A stretch of 11,032 nucleotides of DNA. Origin: Candidatus Pacearchaeota archaeon (GTDB lineage Archaea > Nanobdellota > Nanobdellia > Pacearchaeales > GW2011-AR1). The notes beneath the pieces were generated by a model, which did not search any database, had not been told where the DNA came from, and saw nothing but the letters and a program-made list of their open reading frames with translations. Shown here in pieces: positions 5,897 to 10,965 of the stretch. Each line of letters opens with the position of its first letter. Position 1 is the stretch's first letter. Where the stretch lies: the NCBI GenBank assembly GCA_002686355.1, contig NZBV01000027.1, positions 1-11,032 on the forward strand. The letters are read 5' to 3'. The position numbers were made by a program, and so were the translations under genes.

Positions 5897-5904
5897 TTTA
5901 AATA
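5897..5904 (+). promoter_or_regulatory. TATA box of the predicted non-coding RNA
   Basis: TTTAAATA on the + strand, predicting a start near 5925. No protein-coding frame follows, but the predicted start falls just before the structured region at 5931-6043. Confidence 0.5.
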
Positions 5905-5924
5905 GACACATATGCTCTGTATAT

Positions 5925-6045
5925 TATCACCTCTTTTTTCCCAGGAGAAGGCTTTGAGTCTGCTGTTTTGTTGGCTTGAAGAATTCTCCTAGGGTTTATA
6001 TTAAAACCCTGGCGAAATTATATCATAATCTTATAAAAAAGAGAA
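5925..6045 (+). ncRNA. Predicted structured non-coding RNA, family not recognised
   Basis: The region folds into a closed multi-branch structure. P1 pairs CTCTTTTTT (5931-5939) with AAAAAAGAG (6035-6043), 9 perfect bp. P2 is a long hairpin. Its lower stem AGGAGAA/TTCTCCT (5943-5949/5984-5990) is followed by a 2x2 GG/AA internal loop, and its upper stem is CTTTGAG/CTTGAAG (5952-5958/5975-5981, with two G-U pairs). P3 AGGGTTT/AAACCCT (5991-5997/6004-6010) abuts P2 directly. P4 ATTAT/ATAAT (about 6017-6029) completes the junction. The + strand is favoured by the TATA box at 5897-5904. It is about 115-120 nt, but I see no 5S rRNA, SRP, RNase P, or box C/D motifs. The 5' end AUCACCUC resembles the 16S rRNA 3' tail. 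The strand and ends are inferred. Confidence 0.5.
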
Positions 6046-6051
6046 AATTTG

Positions 6052-6090
6052 AGGGCTTAATAAATTATTCTTATTAGATTAATTTGCCCT
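6052..6090. repeat. Hairpin after the predicted RNA
   Basis: AGGGCTTAAT (6052-6061) pairs with ATTAA and GCCCT (6078-6082 and 6086-6090) with a TTT bulge, giving a 10-bp stem. A T-run at 6109-6113 follows on the + strand. It may be a 3' domain or termination region of the predicted RNA, or the 3' UTR of rps27ae on the minus strand. Confidence 0.35.
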
Positions 6091-6138
6091 ATTTATGATA
6101 AAGAGAACTTTTTAATTTAAGGATTATTAATAAAAGAA

Positions 6139-6369
6139 TTATTTTTCTTCCTCAGAATTCTTTTTCCCTTCAAATTCACTATAATGACATTTGCCGCAGT
6201 AAATTCTGTCTTTTGCAGTCATCAAAAAAATTCCAGGACCACAACGAGGACATGTCTTTGTCCGCGTAGCCTTGTCACCTTCTATTTTGTATTTAGTATA
6301 TCTCTTACTAGTTGGTTTATTCTTATGCGGTCTCTTTCCCTTTTTCTTTGATTTTTTTTTCTTATCCAT
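6139..6369 (-). CDS. rps27ae: Ribosomal protein S27ae
   Basis: 76 residues. Small zinc-ribbon protein of the archaeal 30S subunit. The lysine-rich N-terminus leads into YTKYKIEGDKATRTKTCPRCGPGIFLM and the zinc-binding pairs C40/C43 (CPRC) and C58/C61 (CGKC), then YSEF near the C-terminus. All are typical of S27ae. The start chosen is the ATG at 6369, preceded by AGGTG at 6377-6381, 7 nt upstream. An in-frame TTG at 6423 would add 18 residues and also has an AGGTG 10 nt upstream, but that extension does not look like the family. It follows rps24e in the conserved archaeal order. The usual next gene, kae1, is not here. Confidence 0.93.
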   Translation of the reverse strand: MDKKKKSKKKGKRPHKNKPTSKRYTKYKIEGDKATRTKTCPRCGPGIFLMTAKDRIYCGKCHYSEFEGKKNSEEEK

Positions 6370-6376
6370 TGAAGAA

Positions 6377-6381
6377 CACCT
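6377..6381 (-). promoter_or_regulatory. Shine-Dalgarno of rps27ae
   Basis: AGGTG, complementary to the 16S tail, 7 nt before the ATG at 6369. A second AGGTGTT copy at 6432-6438 precedes an alternative TTG start at 6423. Confidence 0.55.
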
Positions 6382-6465
6382 ATGGTTTTCTCTCACACTT
6401 TCCCTCTCGATGCGATTGGGCAATTTCTTCTAACACCTGATAGAAATCACGTGAAAGGCAATCGT

Positions 6466-6912
6466 TTAATTGTTTATCTTATTCTCTCCCTCATTCTTTC
6501 CTTTATTTTGTGGTTCAGGATTTTTCTCAGCAGTTAATGATTCATCTTCTTGAGTTTCAGGTTCAACGAGTTTTTCTTCAGGTTTTGACTCTTCTACTGA
6601 AACAGGTTCTTCTGTTCCTTTAGCAACTGATTCAGCAGGTTTCTCAATTTTAATGTCTTTCTTCTTTTTCAATTCAACTTTATCCAGGTCTTCCTTGGAC
6701 CTGTAAATGTTTGCAACAATTAGAAAAACTTTTTGCCCAAATTTTCCCTTAATTGTTCTGATTTTTACTGCATCAGGATTTGCAGAAAATTTTTCAGTCA
6801 TAATTTTTTTAACTTCTTCTCTGCTCGGGACAACTTCTGCATATATCTCTCCTTCAATTTCCCTCCGATTAAAGAGAGGATTTTCTATATCACTAATTAT
6901 TTTGAAATCCAT
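6466..6912 (-). CDS. rps24e: Ribosomal protein S24e with a long acidic tail
   Basis: 148 residues. Component of the archaeal 30S subunit. Residues 1-80 carry the family pattern: MDFKIISDIENPLFNRREIEGEI, then PSREEVKKIMTEKFSANPDAVKIRTIKGKFG and ANIYRSKEDLDKVE. From about residue 88 the protein continues as a disordered tail rich in Glu, Lys, Pro and Gln, about 60 residues long. The family is usually about 100-130 long, so the tail is an extension. The start is the ATG at 6912 with a TATA box about 26 nt upstream, predicting a leaderless message separate from spt4. rps27ae follows after 96 nt without its own TATA box. Confidence 0.92.
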   Translation of the reverse strand: MDFKIISDIENPLFNRREIEGEIYAEVVPSREEVKKIMTEKFSANPDAVKIRTIKGKFGQKVFLIVANIYRSKEDLDKVELKKKKDIKIEKPAESVAKGTEEPVSVEESKPEEKLVEPETQEDESLTAEKNPEPQNKGKNEGENKINN

Positions 6913-6933
6913 TTTATTTGAAAAGTTCAGGCG

Positions 6934-6943
6934 TTTTTAAAAG
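6934..6943 (-). promoter_or_regulatory. TATA box of rps24e-rps27ae
   Basis: CTTTTAAAAA on the coding strand, centred about 26 nt before the ATG at 6912. Confidence 0.6.
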
Positions 6944-6949
6944 TTTGTC

Positions 6950-7026
6950 TTCGCTTTGCTCAGGAATTTATAGCTATTAGCACGAAAAATTTGTTAATTT
7001 TATTTTAATCGAAGAGCGATAGCGAA
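6950..7026. repeat. Long-range inverted repeat between spt4 and rps24e
   Basis: TTCGCT-TT-GCTC (6950-6961) and GAGC-GAT-AGCGAA (7014-7026) are complementary in two blocks (6 and 4 bp). They bracket an AT-rich 50-nt loop, upstream of the rps24e TATA box. It could be a structure in the spt4 3' UTR or a binding-site pair. Confidence 0.35.
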
Positions 7027-7037
7027 CAGTAGGTTTT

Positions 7038-7229
7038 CTAACGAGTTTTAATGGCAAAATTTCCTTTTTCTTTTAGATTTATTTTTTTGGCAATTTCTGA
7101 TTTTTCTGGATCAAACACAACAATCCTTCCCTTGAATAAATCAGTAGATTCTTTAGAATCGCATTTTGGGCATTTTTCTTTTCCTTCGTAAATTGTATTG
7201 CAAATTTTACATGCTTTTTGTTTTGTCAT
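7038..7229 (-). CDS. spt4: Transcription elongation factor Spt4 (RpoE'')
   Basis: 63 residues. Zinc-binding partner of Spt5; together they bind the RNA polymerase clamp and raise processivity. The zinc site is CKIC (C7, C10) and CPKC (C20, C23). The family ending GRIVVFDPEKSEIAKKI...GNFAIKTR is clear. The start ATG at 7229 overlaps the stop of the 63-residue upstream gene (ATGA), with GGA about 10 nt upstream. It is third in the rpo7 operon. Spt5 is not in the window. Confidence 0.93.
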   Translation of the reverse strand: MTKQKACKICNTIYEGKEKCPKCDSKESTDLFKGRIVVFDPEKSEIAKKINLKEKGNFAIKTR

Positions 7230-7417
7230 TTTAGTTTATTCCTTTCTTTTGCTTTCTTTAATCCTTCTTGTAAGGGTAAATCCCCTAAACAATAACCATC
7301 AATTGTTTCTCTTTTATTATTTTTAGTAATTACAACGTTCATTCCCACTCTTTCAGTAATTTCTAGAGTATAATCTCTATCTAAAACAACCTTATTGAAA
7401 CTTCCATCGCATTTCAT
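7226..7417 (-). CDS. Unrecognised 63-residue protein in the rpo7-spt4 operon
   Basis: Starts at an ATG overlapping the rpo7 stop (ATGA) and ends overlapping the spt4 start (ATGA), so it is tightly coupled to both. The sequence begins MKCDGSFNKVVLDRDYTLEI and looks like a small beta-rich fold (residues 8-45) ending in a basic helix (GLKKAKERNKLK). It has two cysteines far apart (C3, C43), with no zinc motif or signal peptide. I do not recognise it. In many euryarchaea rpo7 and spt4 are directly adjacent, so this insertion may be lineage-specific. The context suggests a transcription- or translation-linked role, which is inference. Confidence 0.75.
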   Translation of the reverse strand: MKCDGSFNKVVLDRDYTLEITERVGMNVVITKNNKRETIDGYCLGDLPLQEGLKKAKERNKLK

Positions 7418-8031
7418 TTCTTCTTCCCCCCTGTTTTTTTCTTAGTTGTTGCTTTTTTTTCTTCTGCTCTTGTTGCTTTTTTTGCAACTTTTTCTTTTTT
7501 TGCTCTGTCTTCAATTACCCAATCAAGTTTTCCTAACCCTGGTTGCCTCATTGTCAAACCTATCTTTGGCTCATCCCCCTTATGACTCAATGCAACAATT
7601 CTTGCAAGACATAAATCGCTTAGTTTTAAACTTCTCTTTGAGGATTTACCCAACAGGGAACTTGATTTGCTCAAGCTGACATAATCATCCATTGTCTGAG
7701 ATATGTGGATCATTCCAGACATCACGCCCAAGTCCATGAATGCACCAAAGTTGATTATCTCCTGAACCTGACCATAAACTAATTCTTGCAATTCTGGTTT
7801 CCAAGCAAGCAATTTAAATTTTGAAAGATAGTAAGCCGCTCCGTCGCCAGGAATTATCACTCCTTCTCCAATGTGCATAACCTCTATTACTGCGATTGCC
7901 TTCCCAATTTCCTTATCATAATATTTAGAATAAGTTTCTTTGAGCTGATTTTCAACAGCTTCAACAGTAGGCAAGCCAAATAATTTTGGCTCAACTCTAA
8001 CATAATCTTCAACTTCAGTTAAGTAGAACAT
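7414..8031 (-). CDS. rpo7: DNA-directed RNA polymerase subunit E' (Rpo7)
   Basis: 205 residues. Stalk subunit that, with Rpo4, helps open promoters and binds emerging RNA. The N-terminal part (1-80) with MFYLTEVEDYVRVEP, GEGVIIPGDGAAYY and FKLLAWKPELQELVYG is typical. An S1 domain follows (about 82-165) with GQVQEIINFGAFMDLGVMSGMIHISQ and KIGLTMRQPGLG. The last 30 residues are a lysine/alanine/threonine tail, longer than usual (about 185-190 residues is typical). The start is the ATG at 8031, with a TATA box about 31 nt upstream, giving at most a very short leader. First gene of the rpo7-63aa-spt4 operon. The poly-C stretch near the 3' end on the + strand is the next gene's G-rich Shine-Dalgarno. 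Confidence 0.94.
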   Translation of the reverse strand: MFYLTEVEDYVRVEPKLFGLPTVEAVENQLKETYSKYYDKEIGKAIAVIEVMHIGEGVIIPGDGAAYYLSKFKLLAWKPELQELVYGQVQEIINFGAFMDLGVMSGMIHISQTMDDYVSLSKSSSLLGKSSKRSLKLSDLCLARIVALSHKGDEPKIGLTMRQPGLGKLDWVIEDRAKKEKVAKKATRAEEKKATTKKKTGGKKK

Positions 8032-8057
8032 TTTATGAAAAAATTAATGAGGAATGG

Positions 8058-8067
8058 TTTAAAAAGT
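8058..8067 (-). promoter_or_regulatory. TATA box of the rpo7 operon
   Basis: CTTTTTAAAC on the coding strand (TTTAAAAAG on + at 8058-8066), about 31 nt before the ATG at 8031. Confidence 0.55.
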
Positions 8068-8086
8068 TTTTGAAGGGAGTGTATTG

Positions 8087-8098
8087 GCGCTTATGCGC
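8087..8098. repeat. GC-rich hairpin upstream of the rpo7 promoter
   Basis: GCGC-TTAT-GCGC, a 4-bp GC stem. On the minus strand GCGCATAAGCGC matches 11 of 12 bases of the element upstream of dph6 at 4734-4745. It lies about 20 nt upstream of the rpo7 TATA box. Confidence 0.4.
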
Positions 8099-8249
8099 GA
8101 CTGATAAGAATATTAATGAAGAATCTAAAGCCTGTTGTTGAGAATTAATGATTATTCAAGATTTTCTAATAGTTGCCCAATGTATTAAAAGATCTTTTGT
8201 GTTGATTACTTTATACCAAAACGGCTTGGCAGAACCAGTTGTGGAACAA

Positions 8250-8597
8250 TCAAACAACTTCCAATCTCTTCTTGCCACGGATAATTAATTTGTTGTTCTT
8301 AATTTTCTTCTTGATTTCCTTGTCAAGTGTTGCAATGATTAATTTTGGATTTTCTTTTGCATACTTGATTATGCGTTTGTCAACATGGCCCTTACCAATA
8401 TCTATTTTTTTAAATTTGTTTTTTTCCAAAAGTTTGAGAGCCAAGCCAGAGTTTTTGTTTTTAAGGTTCTTAATTTCAGCAATAACCTGTTTTGGGATTA
8501 GTATTTGAATTCCCATCAAAGGAATCTCTTCAAAAGAATCTATTTTTTGTTTAACACAAGTTATAATGAAGTTTGTATCAAGGAGTGTTTGTTTCAT
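8250..8597 (-). CDS. PIN-domain protein, archaeal Fcf1/VapC9-like
   Basis: 115 residues. The PIN fold is a Mg-dependent RNase fold. The acidic residues expected for a four-acid site are visible: D7 (LLDTNF), E41 (VIAEIKNL), D73 (GHVDKRI) and D92 (IATLDKEIKKKI). GHVDKRIIKYAKEN and the IRGKKRLEV ending match the short archaeal PIN proteins related to Fcf1/Utp24. Such a gene often sits just upstream of rpo7 in archaea, and here it precedes rpo7 on the same strand after 218 nt, fitting a housekeeping role in rRNA maturation more than a mobile toxin. A TATA box about 25 nt before the ATG at 8597 predicts a leaderless message. Confidence 0.85.
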   Translation of the reverse strand: MKQTLLDTNFIITCVKQKIDSFEEIPLMGIQILIPKQVIAEIKNLKNKNSGLALKLLEKNKFKKIDIGKGHVDKRIIKYAKENPKLIIATLDKEIKKKIKNNKLIIRGKKRLEVV

Positions 8598-8617
8598 TAT
8601 TTTAATAAAGAATTGGG

Positions 8618-8627
8618 TTATAAAAAG
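8618..8627 (-). promoter_or_regulatory. TATA box of the PIN-domain gene
   Basis: CTTTTTATAA on the coding strand, centred about 25 nt before the ATG at 8597. Confidence 0.6.
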
Positions 8628-8723
8628 TTAGCTAAACAGGGCTTTATGTAAGATATGAATTATCCTCTGAAATGATTTAGAAGTCTTTTTATTTTTACAG
8701 TTATACCCGGCGATAAAAGAGTA

Positions 8724-8730
8724 TAAAAAA
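8724..8730 (-). terminator. T-run terminator after tsaC
   Basis: Six T residues on the coding strand begin about 5 nt after the tsaC stop codon, followed by further T-rich sequence. Confidence 0.45.
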
Positions 8731-8735
8731 TTAGT

Positions 8736-9296
8736 TTATCTCAAAATTTCTCCTGTTAAAGTATTAATAACTGTGCTTGGAAAGTTATTTAAGATGCCTT
8801 CGTCGATTATATAGTCGACATTTTTTTTGATTGAATCTGGAAGTTCTGAGACTTTTTTTATTGGCGGCTCACCTGAATAATTTGCAGAAGTTGTCACAAA
8901 AGTTGAATTGGCTTCAGAGAGAAGTTGAGCAAACCAATGTGAAGGAATTCTCACTCCAATCAAATTTGTGGAGAGTAGTAACTCCTTTTTAGCAACTGAA
9001 TTTTTGTTTTTTAATTCAAAAAGGAGAGTATATCTTCCAGGAAGTTTTTGCAGATGTTCCTCGTTAATTGCATTGCAATTTTCATGAACCCATTTTTTTG
9101 AGGGCACAATTATTGAAAATGGTTTTTTATCTCTTTTTTTAAGTTGCCTTATTTTTGCGGCAGAAGACGAATTTGTTGCAATGCAGCCTATCCCATAGAT
9201 TGTATCAGTAGGATAGACAAAAATCTTTCCTGATTTTATTTCATTGATGTAAAATTCCTTGTTTTTCAAGATGTCTGATTTTGTGAGGAATTTCAT
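8736..9296 (-). CDS. tsaC: Threonylcarbamoyl-AMP synthase (YrdC/Sua5 family)
   Basis: 186 residues. Makes threonylcarbamoyl-adenylate from threonine, bicarbonate and ATP, the first step of t6A37 modification of tRNAs reading ANN codons; KEOPS/Kae1 then transfers the group. Signatures: GKIFVYPTDTIYGIGC (23-38), LKKRDKKPFSIIVPS (52-66), GRYTLLF (87-93), IGVRIPSH (113-120), TTSANYSGEPP (135-145) and PSTVI (173-177). It has the short YrdC form without the extra C-terminal Sua5 domain. The start is the ATG at 9296, with TTTAAA about 25 nt upstream. That TATA element is shared with the divergent gene at 9348. Confidence 0.92.
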   Translation of the reverse strand: MKFLTKSDILKNKEFYINEIKSGKIFVYPTDTIYGIGCIATNSSSAAKIRQLKKRDKKPFSIIVPSKKWVHENCNAINEEHLQKLPGRYTLLFELKNKNSVAKKELLLSTNLIGVRIPSHWFAQLLSEANSTFVTTSANYSGEPPIKKVSELPDSIKKNVDYIIDEGILNNFPSTVINTLTGEILR

Positions 9297-9316
9297 TAAA
9301 GCGAAAAAATATCAAC

Positions 9317-9325
9317 CTTTAAATA
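9317..9325. promoter_or_regulatory. Shared bidirectional TATA element of tsaC and the HTH-PIN module
   Basis: The spacer between the divergent starts at 9296 and 9348 is only 51 bp and has a single TATA-like site with the palindrome TTTAAA at 9318-9323. It is centred about 25 nt from the tsaC ATG and 27 nt from the other ATG, correct for leaderless transcription in both directions. Confidence 0.6.
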
Positions 9326-9347
9326 ATCTTTTTTCTTTTATCTAATC

Positions 9348-9908
9348 ATGCAAGAGGTTGAAAATATCTTAAGAATTTTTGAAGAAGTAAGAGTTGCAAT
9401 AAATGAAGAAAAGATTTCAAAGTTAAGGCAACTGAGTGACCAAACGAACAACACAGCATCACGGACGCAGGACCCAGATAATATTGCTGTTGCTGTGATT
9501 ATTTATTCTCTTGGAAAAATTCTGGAAAGAGAGCAGTACAGAAGTTATCAAGGCTGGAAAAAGTTTTACAAGAACATGCTTATTTATATTGATAAAATTA
9601 TAAATGCCATGAAAAATAATAGAGAGACAGAAGTGAGTGGGACGCTGAAATTAATGAGGGGTGAGATTGAGAATATTTCTGGAAAGCTTAGGGGTTATGC
9701 TCGGGATGTTTTTCGAAAGGCGCAGATTAACAAGGCGTCGAAAATTTACGAGCATGGGGTTTCCCTTGAGAAAACTGCAAAATTGCTTGGGATTACAATG
9801 TTTGAACTTGCAGGATATGCAGGACAGAAACAGGATAGCTATGAGCCTGAACTACATGAGAAGAGTGTGAAGCAGAGAATTAAATTGGCTATGGAAATGT
9901 TTGAATAA
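9348..9908 (+). CDS. Helical protein with C-terminal helix-turn-helix, possible antitoxin
   Basis: 186 residues, nearly all helical and charged, with no signal peptide or membrane span. Residues 1-125 look like long helices. Residues 128-160 (NKASKIYEHGVSLEKTAKLL, then GITMFELAGYAGQ) have the shape of a helix-turn-helix and resemble the SLEKAAELAGISxWEL pattern of UPF0175-type antitoxins. The next gene, a PIN-like protein, starts 1 nt after this stop, so the two form one operon. The N-terminal extension is much longer than in UPF0175 proteins. An antitoxin or a DNA-binding partner of the nuclease is plausible, but the family assignment is only by eye. The start is supported by the shared TATA element at 9317-9325. 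Confidence 0.75.
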   Translation: MQEVENILRIFEEVRVAINEEKISKLRQLSDQTNNTASRTQDPDNIAVAVIIYSLGKILEREQYRSYQGWKKFYKNMLIYIDKIINAMKNNRETEVSGTLKLMRGEIENISGKLRGYARDVFRKAQINKASKIYEHGVSLEKTAKLLGITMFELAGYAGQKQDSYEPELHEKSVKQRIKLAMEMFE

Positions 9909-9909
9909 G

Positions 9910-10587
9910 ATGAAAGCAATAATATTTGACGCGAGCACGCTGATTAGTTTCGCAACGGCATGCTTGTATGAAGAATTGAGGAAATTGAAAAAGAGTTTTA
10001 ATGGGTATTTTATTATTACTAATGAAATTAAAAAAGAAATTATTGACAAGCCGATGAGAATTCCACGGTTTCAGCTGGAAGGGATTAAGATTAAGCAACT
10101 GCTTGATGAGGGTGTTTTAGAATTGTCAAATGCAATTGGAGTGAAAGATAGTGAGATTGTCGCTGGGACTAAAAAAATTATGGAAATTGCAAACAGCACT
10201 TTTTCTGATGATAAAGGGAATCTTAAATTAATCAGTGAGGGCGAGGCGTCGTGTATTGCGTTAAGCAAGATTTTAAATGAAAAGAAAATTCCAAATGTTC
10301 TTGCGATTGACGAGAGAATAATGCGTTCTTTGTGCGAGACACCTGATGGTTTAAAGAAACATCTTGGGAAAAAAATGCACACAAAAATTAAAATAAAAAA
10401 AGAAAACCTGAATTTTTTTAAGGAATTTAAAATTATTCGTTCGATTGAACTTGCTTATGTTGCATACAAGAAGGGTTTTGTCAAAGTAAAAGGCAAATCT
10501 GTACTTGGCTCGTTGATAAATGCATTGAGATTTAAAGGTGCTTCTGCCTCTAATGAAGAAATCGATGAGATAAAAAGGATGGGTTAA
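9910..10587 (+). CDS. Large PIN-like nuclease (DUF3368-like pattern), possible toxin partner
   Basis: 225 residues from the ATG at 9910. An in-frame TTG at 9901 would overlap the upstream gene and add three residues. The PIN-type acidic positions are visible: D7 (IIFDASTLISF), E39/E43 (TNEIKKEI), E110/E112 (LISEGEASCIALS) and D134 (VLAIDERIMRSL). The GEA...IALS, AIDER and late LAYVAYKKGFVKVKGKSVLG pattern resembles DUF3368-type PIN toxins, but the protein is longer, with a linker insertion at about 70-108. It follows the HTH protein by 1 nt without a clear Shine-Dalgarno, implying translational coupling. Role by context: an RNase toxin or RNA-processing enzyme with a dedicated partner. The PIN fold is likely; the biological role is open. 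Confidence 0.78.
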   Translation: MKAIIFDASTLISFATACLYEELRKLKKSFNGYFIITNEIKKEIIDKPMRIPRFQLEGIKIKQLLDEGVLELSNAIGVKDSEIVAGTKKIMEIANSTFSDDKGNLKLISEGEASCIALSKILNEKKIPNVLAIDERIMRSLCETPDGLKKHLGKKMHTKIKIKKENLNFFKEFKIIRSIELAYVAYKKGFVKVKGKSVLGSLINALRFKGASASNEEIDEIKRMG

Positions 10588-10815
10588 ACAGCTTTAAAAA
10601 TTAAAGATTATCAGAATGAAGACATTTCAATTTCTCAAGTAAAACAGTTAAATAGATACTTAGAAGATTATGAATGTGATCTAGGATTTTTAATCTGTCA
10701 TAAAAAAAAACCAGGAAAAGATAAACTTTTAATAGGTAAAAATAAGATATATGTATTGGAAGATGGAAAGTTAGAAAAAATTCCAAAATTAGTTTACGGG
10801 TTAGTGGCGAAATGA
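10588..10815 (+). pseudogene. Headless C-terminal coding remnant, possibly nuclease-derived
   Basis: Directly after the PIN gene's TAA, in the same frame, 75 codons stay open until a TGA at 10813, unlikely by chance in such AT-rich DNA. The translation reads like a real protein C-terminus: KIKDYQNEDISISQVKQLNR, then YLEDYECDLGFLICHKKKPG, then DKLLIGKNKIYVLEDGK. The Q-x-x-Q-LNRYL...GFLICHKK pattern recalls the last part of PD-(D/E)XK-type nucleases, but the catalytic part is missing, so this is only a hint. There is no ATG or GTG start in good position. The reading frame runs 18 nt into tRNA-Trp, which supplies the stop. Likely a truncated, decayed gene next to a tRNA. Confidence 0.55.
10746..10753 (+). 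promoter_or_regulatory. Candidate TATA box of tRNA-Trp
   Basis: GATATATG would start transcription near 10775, leaving a leader of about 20 nt before the tRNA, as at tRNA-His. It lies inside the coding remnant. Confidence 0.3.
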
Positions 10816-10868
10816 TATCGTGTCGGTCTCCAGAACCGAAGTTGGGGGTTTGATTCCCTCCTAGCCCA
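10798..10868 (+). tRNA. tRNA-Trp (anticodon CCA)
   Basis: Cloverleaf with acceptor GGGTTAG/CTAGCCC (one G-U), discriminator A73, D stem GCGA/TCGT, anticodon stem TCGGT/ACCGA with loop CTCCAGA (CCA), and T arm GGGGG-TTTGATT-CCCTC. There is no intron, although many archaeal tRNA-Trp genes have one, and no encoded CCA. The D loop reads AATGATA, so position 19 is A rather than G, and the T loop reads TTTGATT, so position 56 is T rather than C. Together they swap the G19-C56 tertiary pair for A19-U56. Other tertiary pairs look normal (U8-A14, A15-U48, G18-U55, U54-A58). The first 18 nt overlap the upstream remnant. Confidence 0.92.
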
Positions 10869-10919
10869 TTTTTGAAGATGAATATCAAACAAATAAAATC
10901 TGTAATGAAAAAATATGGG

Positions 10920-10938
10920 AAAATCCTGCAAGGATTTT
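10920..10938. repeat. Hairpin 1 downstream of tRNA-Trp
   Basis: AAAATCC-TGCAA-GGATTTT, a 7-bp perfect stem with a 5-nt loop, 52 nt after the tRNA. It also lies inside a doubtful 22-codon ORF (10878-10946). Confidence 0.4.
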
Positions 10939-10965
10939 CTGTTTAAGCCCTGTTAAGTCTTCCGA

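Noticed and set aside
5865..5940. Minus-strand GAGGTGAT followed by a 14-codon ORF starting ATGTGTCTA
   Set aside because: The spacing from the Shine-Dalgarno-like sequence to the ATG is about 16 nt, too long. The sequence is better explained by the promoter and 5' end of the + strand RNA.
5925..6045. 5S rRNA as identity of the structured RNA
   Set aside because: The length and closing stem are similar, but the conserved 5S loop sequences are absent and the arm proportions differ.
8032..8249. Box C/D RNA in the spacer upstream of rpo7
   Set aside because: CTGA and TAATGATTA-like strings occur, but no C/D pair with proper spacing and terminal stem could be assembled.
10588..10815. Stop-codon readthrough extension of the PIN protein
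   Set aside because: The frames agree, but one in three chance explains that. The PIN protein already has a complete C-terminal pattern, and the stop is TAA with no recoding signal seen.
10601..10888. 95-codon minus-strand ORF across tRNA-Trp
   Set aside because: It runs antisense through the entire tRNA and the coding remnant, is rich in F, L and Y as expected for antisense of A-rich DNA, and has no promoter.
10878..10946. 22-codon ORF starting 10 nt after tRNA-Trp
   Set aside because: No Shine-Dalgarno and no TATA box at a leaderless distance. It contains a perfect hairpin, and its length is expected by chance.
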